The notes below the pieces were generated by a model that was given only the letters and a program-made list of their open reading frames with translations, was not told where the DNA came from and made no database searches. A program made the translations under genes and the position numbers. Of a stretch of DNA of 64,000 bases, positions 45,990 through 55,592 are shown piece by piece (positions within the stretch are counted from its first letter, which is position 1; each line of letters begins with the position of its first letter). The DNA comes from Nemophila menziesii (Eukaryota; Streptophyta; Magnoliopsida; Boraginales; Hydrophyllaceae): contig JARWIR010000003.1 in assembly GCA_029959085.1 (NCBI GenBank), positions 23,637,505-23,701,504 of the forward strand, written 5' to 3'.

Positions 45990-48480
45990 GTATCTCATCT
46001 CATGCTCTCTCTCTCTGTTAATTAATCATGCTCTCTCAATCTCAGTAATCCATAAGAGGAGACATTATCCCACGCACAAACTCAATGACACCTTGATCGG
46101 GGCTAAAATCACAAAGACAATCTATGAAAAGTTGAATAAAGTATTGGAAGAGAAGCCGATCAAAGGAATGTTGAAGAGAAGTATTCGAAACATCTGATAA
46201 TCTAATCTGAGAAGTGAATATGAGAGTAAATCAAAATGAATTCAATTTGCTTTTTAAATGATAGGCTAGGGTTTGGATTCTATGGAAAGCAAATAAATTG
46301 TTTGAATTTGATTTTAGGGCATTCCATTGGAGTGAAGTGTTAGATTACAAGGCGTTGTCTTATCAAGGTAGCAAATTAACTCCTACTTCTTGCTCCTCTC
46401 TCTTTTATCGATTAGTTTTATGTTTTTTAAATAATTTTATTTCACCTGATGATTTTTCTTTATAATTCCTTAAAATTGTATTATGTTTGTGTTTAGTTTG
46501 AAATTGATTATATCTAGCAAGTTATTTAGGACACTAACTACTGTCAATCGCTTTCTATTCTCTCAAGATATTTACTTTGCAAAATTTACAAAATGTGTTT
46601 GATAAAACTTCTCACTGAGTATGGATTATTTTTTATGTATTCTTTTGGATGAATTGCACCTTTAGTCCCCTTGTTTGGGTTTCGGAAGTTGCAAGTATAC
46701 AGTGATTGTTTAATATACTTCAGAAATACATCAGGATCAACCCCTTGAAGTTAATTCATGGTTCTTTCCCTGATTTAAACATTTTTCTTATTTTAAATTA
46801 ATTGATTAGTTGAATATGCTAACACTTACTATTCTGTTGGTCTTAAAACATGATCATTAGGCTTCCAATATGATCTGTTGGGATGCATGTTTATGCTTCT
46901 AAGTTTTCTATCTTTTAATTTTGTGGTGGATAAGTTTTGAAGCATAATGTTTGTTTGCTTAGATGTTCCTAATTACAGGATATAGCTGCAAAACTCATGG
47001 AAGGTCCTTGTATATGAAACTAGATATTTTAATACTGTAATACTGTATTCTTTCTTACGTATGTATGTATATGAAACTAGATATGTTAATACTGTATTTT
47101 TTTTGTTTATAATACTTATCTTTTTTATGTTAGGTACTGACTTCCGGGAAACTAGACATGTACTACTTTAGTATTTGGACTTTGCGTTAAACACTGTATG
47201 TAAACTCTCTGCTCCAACTATCGAAGCTGAATTAAAGTCAATGCACATGAAATTCTTGGAGGAGCTATCTGATATAGGCTCTGAGGATTTGAATTTTATT
47301 GCGTTAATTAAGGTTTACTCTTTGTCTCACAACAGATATAGGTTTTTTTCCATCTTTGGTCTATATACTTTTTCTTTAATTTTCCATTCTGAGAAGAATG
47401 TGTATAAATTTTTCGTATACAGGGACTGAAGAAAAAGATTAGAAAAGCATGTATAATGATATTTTAAATGTCTTTTTAGAGGGTCTGCAGCTTCAAATTC
47501 AAATCCTCAGAGCTTAAAGATTTAATATATATTAAATCTTTAAAAATACTCAGATACCTTAAAGGCTCTTCCTTGTACAAAGCTATGGCTTTATTTGAGA
47601 ATGGGATGAACACACAACTTCTTTTACTGAGTTGATGAGGAGACGCCTTCCTCTAACCACTCATAAAACTGGTGAAAGCTTTGCAGTAAAAACGAGCAAA
47701 GATTAGTTTAATTCTACCAAAGGTTAATAATCTTAGCTTACATAATATATATTTTTTGGTTGGCTTGTTCTTATTCGGGGTTTTGGTACAGAAATAACTA
47801 GTCTACTATACTAGAATGCAAAGGAGAAAAAATTGAGTCATCTGTGAAGGAGGTTAAAAATAAGGTACTTACTGCATATTCTTTAAGAGTAATGATATAT
47901 GTCACCCCTTTTCATGTCACCCTTTTATCACCCTTCTATATATATGTTCTGATTTCCTTGAATAAAAGATAGAGAAAAATTATATAAGATAGAGAAGTCA
48001 ATTCATTGGTACATGTAAGCATACACGTAGGAGGTGATAAAAGGGTGATACAAAAAGGGTGACAAATATCATTACTCATTCTTTAATTTGTTTAAAAAAT
48101 GCATGCTTCTGTGCCATATGTATCTAGTAATTTAGGTGTAGGTTTTCTATCACAGTCCCATATCTTCTAGATAAACTAGTCACTCAGTCATTCATTTGAT
48201 AATCTAATAATTCAACTGAGTATGACATGGTAATAAGTAATGTTTAATATACAAAATCAGTATAATTGAAAAATCTTAGTGTAGGGAAACAAGAAGATTT
48301 GTTTTAGTCTTGTGTAACTCTTTCAGTTCTTCTGATTTTGTTTCTTTGATTCTATATGTTAAACTTCTTTTTCTACCAATCTTTTTAATTTTGGATTTAC
48401 AGACTTTTAATTTTGGGAATATTTTTTCTTCGAGCCCGTGGAAAATTCAGGACCAGGTTTCGATAATGTGAGTTCTGCTA
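45990..48480 (+). other. Exon-like fragments of unknown origin inside the CACTA element
   Basis: Short open stretches next to GT/AG-like borders: about 46065-46197 (ITKTIYEKLNKVLEEKPIKG), 47205-47310 (APTIEAELKSMHMKFLEELS followed by DIGSEDLNFIALIK before GTTTAC) and 47815-47872 (CKGEKIESSVKEVKNK before GTACTT). I cannot assign a family. They may be captured exons or chance. Confidence 0.3.
47887..48077. mobile_element. MULE-type MITE, GAGTAATGATAT family
   Basis: 191 bp, ends GAGTAATGATATATGTCACCC / GGGTGACAAATATCATTACTC, with a perfect 9-bp duplication ATTCTTTAA (47878-47886, 48078-48086). A sibling lies at 60013. Confidence 0.9.
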
Positions 48481-48551
48481 TAATAATACTATATATTTGG
48501 AGCTGAACTATATTTTTATATGATCCGAATTCACGTTTTTTTCTTTTTCAG

Positions 48552-48621
48552 TGATATGTCATTCAACAAGATCTTGGGTAGAATCCCTGTGGAAATGGGC
48601 TAGCTACAAAACCTTATCTCG
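48552..48621 (+). pseudogene. Leucine-rich-repeat exon fragment
   Basis: After a TTTTTCAG acceptor the frame reads DMSFNKILGRIPVEMG, stop, LQNLIS. This fits one plant LRR unit (LDLSxNxLxGxIPxELGxLxNL) and is followed by a GTGTGAG donor. A TAG in place of the usual Asn or Lys codon breaks it. A small YNLGTL exon-like piece at about 48713 may be the next part. Parent gene not identifiable. Confidence 0.55.
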
Positions 48622-49213
48622 GTGTGAGATTAAAATTTTGATTTTCTTTTAATTAAGTCATTCATTCTGGTGCCATCTAATATGATTTGTATTCTTTGGT
48701 TTTTTGCTACAGTATAATCTAGGGACACTCTAATCAGGTAACATTTTGTATCTCACTAATCAGACAAAATTTACCTTTTTACCTTTTTTACCTTTCTACC
48801 CTTTAATCTTATTTATTATAACAGCTAAAGGAGCTCCTTGTTGAAGCGTGTAAATTGCGTGTTTAAGTCCCCGATCTTTCTGAGATTGGTAAGGTTAGCA
48901 TATTTCTTTTTTGTTTTTTTGCAATTTAAGTCCCTATTGCTTGGAAAACTGGTACCCTACCCCTTATGGTTTGAAAATAAGTGTACGTTGCCCTATATTT
49001 TTAGTTAATTGCAATATAGGTCCCTATATTATGCAAAAATTACACTGTAAATCCTTATATTTTGCAAAAAAAATGCACTTCAGGTCCCAATGTTAGTTTT
49101 AAAAAATTGGTCCTTACTTTTCAGTATAGATTTATACTGAAAATATGGGGACCTAAAGTGCAATTTTTTTAAATAAGTCCTTACTTTTTTTTACATTGTG
49201 TTTGATTTTTCAG

Positions 49214-49814
49214 GATTTACCAGTGGTGGTTTTGTTCATACTCATACCTCTTCTTTCACCAACTTCTTCTAAAGGAGGGGTAAATATGTCATTTCATTAA
49301 TCAAATATACGGTAACTAAATTATTAGTGCTTATTTTAGTAATATTAAAGTAAAAATTTTAGGTTGGTTTTCAAGGAATAGCTGAAGCACTTGGTTTAGC
49401 AGCTGTGAATGTTGTTGTTGCAATTACTGCTATTATAGCTGTTGGAAGATTGGTAAGTTAAAGAGTTAAGTTAATTGCATTATAAGTCCCTTATATTTCT
49501 TATAATTGAATTATTCACTCCCTTTAATTTTTTGGATTTGCAGCTTCTTAGACCAATGTATAGACAAATTGCAGAGAATCAAAATGCCGAAATATTTTCT
49601 GCGTGTACTCTTCTTGTTATATTGGGAACTAGTTTACTCACTACTAGGGTAAGTAATCTCATTTATTTACATATTAGTCCCGAATATTTTTGTGTATTTT
49701 TCTAATAATTCTATGTTAATGTGGGCATGTTTGTAGGGTATAATGTCTCCACAATTAATAGCTTCTCGATTTGAATTACATGATGTTAGAAGCTTATTTC
49801 CTGCCGAAATTGAG
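49214..49814 (+). pseudogene. KEA1/KEA2-type K+ efflux antiporter fragment, four exons
   Basis: Exons 49214-49279, 49363-49452, 49544-49648 and 49737-49814 have AG/GT borders, all phase 0, and no stop. They read LPVVVLFILIPLLSP; VGFQGIAEALGLAAVNVVVA; LLRPMYRQIAENQNAEIFSA and LLVILGTSLLTTR; GIMSPQ joined to LIASRFELHDVRSLFP. KEA1/2 are chloroplast envelope K+/H+ antiporters with a CPA2 exchanger domain, and these are pieces of that domain. Several membrane segments between exons 3 and 4 are missing. Within exon 4 the family has about 20 more residues between GIMSPQ and LIASRF. It lies inside the CACTA element, so it is a captured copy, not the functional gene. Confidence 0.85.
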
Positions 49815-49859
49815 GTATGGTGTAATTACTTCTAAAAATAAATAAAAATAAATGAATTG

Positions 49860-50380
49860 CGTACCAGTGGTGCAGTTTTTTGCATAATCTAGGGACCTAC
49901 AGTGCGTTTTTCGCATAATATTGGGACCAATAGTATATTTTTTGCATAATGTTGTGACCTTGGTGCATTAATTGCATAAATACATGGATATATAGTGCTA
50001 TTTTGGCATAACATAGAACCTACAGTGCAATTTTTGCATAATATATTAGTGCAGTTTTCTCATAATATAGGGACCTATAGTGCAATTAATTTAAAAGAGG
50101 ATCTTATTTTGCATATTATAGGGACATAAAGTGCATTTTTGCGAAATATAGGGACCTACATTGCAATTACTGTCTTGTTTTGCATAATATTGGGTTATCC
50201 AGTGCATTTTCGGTAGATATCAAGACCTATAGTTCAATTTATTCAAAATAGCTCATTTTGCCTTTTATAGGGACCTACAATGCAATTAATATCTTGTTTT
50301 GCATAATATAGAATCATCCAGTGTATTTATTGCAAAATACAGGGACCATACTAGAATTAATTTTCAATTTATTTTAACAG
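49860..50380. repeat. Degenerate array of GGGACCTATAGTGCAATT..GCATAATATA units
   Basis: About fifteen imperfect copies of a 30-45 bp unit after the last KEA exon. Related pieces occur in the intron-like region 48990-49190. Confidence 0.75.
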
Positions 50381-50559
50381 GGATGATTCATTAACCTACT
50401 CTTTGCTAGTTGCATTATGCACCCCACAGGGACCTATAGTGCAATTATTTGGGTATTTACTTTTTTGTTATCTGATTCTTTTGTAGGCCTGCTTTGATGT
50501 TCTCTAGTGTAAGTATCAACAGGCGACTCCTTTTAGAAGTGAGCTGGGAAATAGGAGCG

Positions 50560-50830
50560 TTATAGACGACTCTATTTTAGAAATAAGCCGGCAAAAGGGG
50601 TCTCAATTGCCTACTCTAGTTTGGAAGGAGCCGGGAAAAGGGGTCTCAATTGTCTACTCTAGTTAGGAAGGAGCCGGGAATAGGGGTCTTAATTGCCTAC
50701 TCTAGTTTGGAAGGAGCCGAGAAAGGGGTCTCAATTGCCTACTCTAGTTTGGAAGGAGTCGGGAAAAGGGGTCTCAATTGCCTACTGTTTTGGAAGGGGG
50801 CCGCGAAAGGGGGTCTCAATAGCCGACTAT
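50560..50830. repeat. 43-bp tandem array near the right CACTA end
   Basis: Six units of GGGGTCTCAATTGCCTACTC + TAGTTTGGAAGGAGCCGGG(AAAA), with TCTCAAT at 50601, 50644, 50687, 50729, 50772 and about 50814. Confidence 0.95.
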
Positions 50831-51174
50831 CCTACCAAAGTGTAGTCATAACATTGGCAACACAAGTATAGGCCACTATGGTATAAAGTGCAGGCAAAGA
50901 TAAGACGACACTTTAAAAGGGTCGTCTAAAGGCCAAAACGAAGTCGTCAAAAGCTTGATTTTCCTGTTGTGGACTTAAGCAAAATGTTATAGTTTGGCAA
51001 ACATAAAGCACTAGTGTTGTTTATTGACAGAACTGAATGCTGCGTTTGTCACTCTCAAGTCTCAGTATTATCAAGAAATTGACATATAAAATGGACTTCA
51101 CAGTCTGCTTGCTGGTGGAAGCAACCATGATTAGATATATGTGATATTTATTAAGTAATCAAACTCATCAACAA

Positions 51175-51245
51175 GCACCAGTGGTCTAGTGGTAGAATAG
51201 TACCCTGCCACGGTACAGACCCGGGTTCGATTCCCGGCTGGTGCA
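51175..51245 (+). tRNA. trnG-GCC: tRNA-Gly (anticodon GCC)
   Basis: 71 nt folding as a cloverleaf. Acceptor GCACCAG pairs with CTGGTGC; the D arm has GTCTAGTGGTAGAAT. Anticodon stem GTACC/GGTAC carries the loop CTGCCAC with GCC at 51207-51209. The T arm is CCGGG TTCGATT CCCGG. Discriminator A, no encoded CCA, as in nuclear tRNA genes. The internal A and B boxes are intact and a Pol III stop TTTT follows at 51253-51256. It looks functional. Confidence 0.97.
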
Positions 51246-51369
51246 ATCTCCCTTTTGAAGGGTACATCCATTTCCCCTTTTTTTTTGGTTTTTTAAAAAC
51301 AGAATAGTATATAAAAGTGTTGTTCTGGGCGTACATTTATAAAGAGAAGTGCAATTACACACAGGAACT

Positions 51370-51375
51370 TTTATT
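51370..51375 (-). promoter_or_regulatory. Putative poly(A) signal of the MnSOD gene
   Basis: AATAAA on -, about 120 nt after the stop codon. Confidence 0.5.
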
Positions 51376-51494
51376 ACAGCATATAAAAAAGGGCCTCTTC
51401 CATTTTGTATTCAAGATCATCATGGGCCATTTATTTTTGTTACATTTATCAACATCTCAAAAGCTTTCTCCTCTCCTCTCCTCATGAAACAAGT

Positions 51495-52558
51495 CTACCC
51501 AGAACGAGACTCTTTCTCATAAACCTCAGTAGCATAATTCCAGTTCATAACATTCCAAATGTTCTTCAGATAATCCGCTTTTGCATTCTTGTACTGCAAT
51601 AAAACAATTGTCAACCAAATTGTATCTATGTTTCAAACATAATGTTATAGTTTAGAGTCCGTAAATAACTACATTAATTCCTACAAACATAATCTACTGT
51701 AGGAACAGATGTTTATAGTAAGTAGATACTTAATTAATTAATTACCTGCAAGTAATATGCATGCTCCCAAACATCTATACCAAGCAGAGGAACCAAGTTT
51801 ACACCTTTAGTCACAAGTGGGTCCTGGTTAATTGTGGTTACAACCACAAGCCTATTCAGCTCTTTATCCAGCCCAAGCCACTTCAGTTCCCACGTAAACA
51901 TGCATGTGCACAAACAAAACTTAGAAAACTAGATATTAAAAACAAATTAAAATATGGATTCTGAGTTAATTAATTACCACCCATCCAGATCCTTGAAGAG
52001 CAGCACCTTCTGCATTCATTTTCTTGACTAAAGCATCCAAAGAACCATACTGTTGCTCAACAAGTGAAGCTAATCTACCCTTTGGAGGCTCACCACCTCC
52101 TTTCTGAGAAATACAGGTTATATTATACATACAATTTTCATACTTTATTTCAAAGTATCAACTATAATCGAAAAGGAAAGAAAAACAAGTAATCTTACAT
52201 TAGGAGGTGCAAGATTTTTCCAGAATATAGAGTGATTTATGTGACCTTTAAAAAAAATAAGAAGAAGATCAAAGGTAGAATAATATAGATGATGTGAATG
52301 CAAATATGGAGTACATATATATAATTATATACCTCCACCGTTGAATTTGATTGCGCTTTGGAGGTAAACAGTAGTGGGAGCATCAGACTGTGAAATAGAT
52401 TGATGAAGCTGCTCAAGAGCCTTGTTAAAGTTCTCTACATAAGCTTTATGATGACCCTGATGGTGAACCTTCATGATCTCCCCATTAATGAACGGTTCAA
52501 GAGCTCCATACTCGTAAGGGAGATTAGGCAGCGTTAGTTTTTGCAGATTAGCAGCCAT
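51495..52558 (-). CDS. Mn superoxide dismutase, five exons, no transit peptide
   Basis: Converts superoxide to H2O2 and O2. Exons on -: 52558-52333, 52245-52199, 52103-51978, 51880-51746, 51593-51495, all with GT/AG borders, totalling 633 nt (210 residues, stop TAG). The N-terminal domain starts at once ([20 protein letters not shown]). Metal ligands are visible: His in [12 protein letters not shown], His in INHSIFW, Asp and His in DVWEHAYY. The QGSGWVWLG and [11 protein letters not shown] motifs are typical of plant MnSOD. Plant MnSODs usually carry a mitochondrial presequence of some 25 residues; here none is encoded in this frame and the C-terminus is not SKL-like, so a cytosolic product or a missing upstream exon is likely. 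The Met is chosen because no upstream in-frame exon is visible. Confidence 0.93.
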
Positions 52559-52591
52559 TGATCGATATTGATATATGCACTTTCTTTCCCT

Positions 52592-52598
52592 ATTATAT
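52592..52598 (-). promoter_or_regulatory. TATA box of the MnSOD gene
   Basis: TATATAA on -, about 35-40 nt before the ATG, so the leader would be very short. Confidence 0.5.
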
Positions 52599-52684
52599 AG
52601 ATATACAATTCTTTGTATCTAGTCTCTATCTCATAAAATATACGATGTTGATATGAAGACGGTGACTTTTGTTTGTTCAAGTTT

Positions 52685-52739
52685 ACGTGTCTGTTTCATG
52701 GCACTCCACCTGGTTTATACATGCCAAATGTTACGTGTC
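52685..52739. promoter_or_regulatory. Two ABRE-like ACGTGTC elements in the MnSOD promoter
   Basis: ACGTGTC at 52685-52691 and 52733-52739, each within TTACGTGTCTGT, 48 bp apart and 127-175 nt upstream of the ATG. ACGTGKC is the ABRE core bound by bZIP factors in ABA and stress responses. Function here is inferred. Confidence 0.5.
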
Positions 52740-52759
52740 TGTGCTCTCGGCTTGTATCT

Positions 52760-53690
52760 ATCAATTTTTTTTATCCGAGCATTGTATAGTTATGACCCAA
52801 ATTATAATTTGTACTAGACGTTTTTCCATTTTGGGCTGTTCTACTGAACGTTTTCCATTTTCTCTCAATTTTGACTATAATGTATTGGAAAATTCTTTTC
52901 CAAATACTTATTTTTAACAAGCATCAAATTGGAGTAATCGGAAAAAACATGTGTCATTGACCACTATCCATTTAATCATAAAAATGTAAGTATAATAAAA
53001 AAAAGAATATTTGTGACCAAAATTGTGAAAAAAAATAAAAAATGTGGTATAAATTGGAAGAAAAAAGAGAATAAAAGATGTTCAAATTAGAAAAACTAGT
53101 AAAATATAGTAGTGTAGAATGAGATTTTACTTTTCCCGTATTCCTAATAGTCTATAAACTAACTGATATAGTTATTAAACCGGAGAACTTTTCTTTACCA
53201 TTAGAGAAGATAAACTACCTGATATAGTTATTAAACCGGAGAACTTTTCTTTACCATTAGAGAAGAGAGAAAGCATATGAACCAACCATTACGGAAGAGA
53301 TTTTTTTTTATAAATGGAATGCATAAGATCTTTTAGAAGAAAATACAAAATAGAGCTCAAAATATTGTAATATTATATTTTAAGTCCTAACTAAAAAATT
53401 ATTCTATAAAGTCCTATTTCTAATTTTTTTGGTTTGGATTTTGAATTTTATACCCTTTGTTGGTTTGAAAAGAGAATTTTTTAGTTTTTTCGGTGGGTTC
53501 AGAACTATTAACACTCGCGCCCATTTTCGTAAATTAAACAATGATGGTACGGACCTGTGTCGTGTATTACATTTTATTAAGTCATTCATAGTTGTTCATG
53601 TAAAGATCCAAGTGGGTACAGACCCATCTCACACAATAACTAGATGGGTACGGACCCATTTTGCACAATACCTAGATGTGTATTGACCCA
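52760..53690. other. Intergenic AT-rich DNA with a 56-bp tandem duplication
   Basis: The unit CTGATATAGTTATTAAACCG...TTAGAGAAG occurs at 53163 and 53219 and is almost identical. No gene seen. Confidence 0.8.
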
Positions 53691-55290
53691 ATTAGACCAT
53701 CTCCAGCAGTTATGTGCAGTGGGTTGTACCCATGACCCAAACTACGTCCTTTTACATCAGTTGGCTGTACTCATGGCTCAATAACAAACAAAAATCAATT
53801 CGCACTCTTCACAATGGTTCTTAGGCTATACCCACCAGAAACAAAAACAAAATAGAAATATCTTCACAATATTGGATCAAAAAATAAAATTTCACACTCA
53901 CTGAATTGGAACAAAAAACAACAAAAAATCTCTTCACACTCGTATTTTGGAACAAAGAAAAAACAAAACCAGTTGGGTTAGCTCAACTGGCCAGAGTTTT
54001 ATTATTTCTTCAACACTTAAAGGTGAGGTCTAGAGTTTGAATCCCCTCCCTAAGGGGTGTAAAGTAAGAGGCACAAGGCTCGAACCCCTCCCTGAACATG
54101 GGTAAACTAGTTTTGATTTACCTGGGAATATACATGGGGAGGCGTGTATATCCCCGTGGGAATAATCGTGGTGCGCGCAAGCAATCCCAGATTACCCATG
54201 TACCAAAAAAAAGAACAAAAACAAATTTCTTCACACTCGCTGAATTGGAACAAAAAACATCATGAAAGCTCTTATCAAAAATTCCAGTGGCGGTTTTCTT
54301 ATGTAGGCGAGCGGCAGCGATGATTGTTGGTGGTGGAAAATGGTACACGAAAGGCGACGGTAGGCTGTCCCCATGGCCCAATCAAAAAACAAAAGCGTGC
54401 AGATGTGGTGGAGAATGACATACGCGGTCACAGACTCTACCCGTGGGTGAGATCCGTTTGGTGCGAAGGTGGCCCAACTTGATTCACGGGCTGTACCCAT
54501 GACCCAACTCGATTCACGGGCTGAATGATGGAGAATGACCACAAAGGGAGGAAGATTTCTTGTGTTCCAAATCGGAGCGCTTGTTGGTGGAAAGGCGAGA
54601 TCTGGGTGCGAAGGTGGAGGAGAGGCGGCGATAGTTCTCTTTGGCCTTGATAATGGTGGAGAATGGTCCATGAACGGCCGCGGTGCGATGGCGGTGAAGG
54701 CCATCAGGGACGGCTGAATTCTTGTGCATGAGAGAGTAAGGCCACGGACGGCGGGGTTCTTGTGAAGGGGGGCGTGTTGGTGCGACGTTAGAGAAGGTCC
54801 ACCCATGGCACCGTGTTTATTGTATAGGGGAACATGTTGGTTCGTTGGTGGAAAGGTGAGATCGGCTTGGTGCAAAGGAGGAGGGAGGCTTGATGCAAAG
54901 ATGGAGGGAGGCGTGGGTACGTTGTTGGTGGGAAGTCAAAGATAGGACAGAGGAAAAGGAGGGGAGGGGTGGCGGTGGCAGTGAATTTTCTTGAGAGAGA
55001 GAGAGGATGTAATTGTGAGAGAGGAAAGAGGAGAGAGAAGGAGGATAGGATAATGAGAATGAAGAGAAAGAAAGGGTGGGATCGTGATCCGATTTATAGT
55101 AGGATTTTAGTTTATATTTTAGAGTTTTACCGTGATTAAGAGAAAAGAGGAAGAGTTTTTGGGTTTTTTGACATTTTAGTTGGACGACTAACCTAGATTA
55201 AGAGAAGAGGAAGGGTTTTTGGGTTTTTTGACATTTTAGTTGAACGGCTAACTATGATTAGGTTAGGGGACGTTGGGTGTATTATAGATA
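53690..55290. repeat. GC-richer repeat region with degenerate gene-like stretches
   Basis: 54240-54900 repeats GGTGGAGAATG and CCCATGGCCCAA motifs and resembles 61340-62100. Long frames on - (for example 54875-54231) have low-complexity, unrecognised translations. (GA)n lies at 54995-55045, and a 62-bp duplication (GATTAAGAGA...TTTGACATTTTAGTTG) at about 55133-55256. CCATCTCCAGCAGT at 53698 looks like a transposon terminus, but the other end is unresolved. Confidence 0.5.
53965..54213 (+). mobile_element. tRNA-derived SINE
   Basis: Box A-like TTAGCTCAACTGG (about 53975) and box B-like GGTCTAGAGTTTGAATCCC (about 54028) are followed by a tRNA-unrelated body ending CCATGTACC and an A8 tail. A-rich flanks make the duplication uncertain. 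Confidence 0.75.
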
Positions 55291-55441
55291 GGATTAGGGT
55301 CTTATAAACTCATTTCCCTAATCTTTTCAGCGTAGCTTGCTATAATTTCACTACAAAAAGTGATTCAAGTAAAGTTATTTGTAAGCAATTTTCCTTGGGG
55401 TTTTCTAGAAAAATAATCGTCCACATATAGAACCGTACAAT

Positions 55442-55488
55442 AAATGTCCTACACTTTTTTTTTTTGGTAATTAAAATGTCCTACACTT
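55442..55488 (-). mobile_element. Minute retroposon relic: 8 nt + poly(A) with 15-bp TSD
   Basis: AAATGTCCTACACTT at 55442-55456 and 55474-55488 flanks an insert that reads TAATTACC-A9 on -. Same design as 6067-6112. Confidence 0.65.
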
Positions 55489-55592
55489 GAGTAAGTACAT
55501 AATCCTCCATATATGAAGGTTGTAATCTTTTCGCTAAAACTATTCTATGTATCTATATCCCCAATAAGGGTAATTAATCATCTAATCAACAT

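Larger units (their letters stand above)
45723..50971 (+). mobile_element. CACTA-class transposon carrying host gene fragments (Pack-CACTA)
   Basis: Left end CACAACAAGAAAAT, right end (inverted) CACAACAGGAAAAT, flanked by the 3-bp duplication GAC (45720-45722, 50972-50974). TIR and 3-bp TSD fit the CACTA/En-Spm superfamily with CACAA in place of CACTA. No TnpA/TnpD-like transposase is visible in 5.2 kb. Inside are spliced pieces of a KEA-type antiporter, an LRR gene and further exon-like stretches, plus a MULE MITE. The right end has a 43-bp repeat array and several GACGAC/GTCGTC motifs. Confidence 0.8.

Noticed and set aside
50650..50871. 73-codon frame near 50.7 kb
   Set aside because: Translation of the 43-bp tandem array.
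54231..54875. 214-codon frame on - in the GC-richer region
   Set aside because: Low-complexity translation (His/Pro/Ser-rich), no family, overlaps repeat blocks shared with 61.3-62.1 kb.
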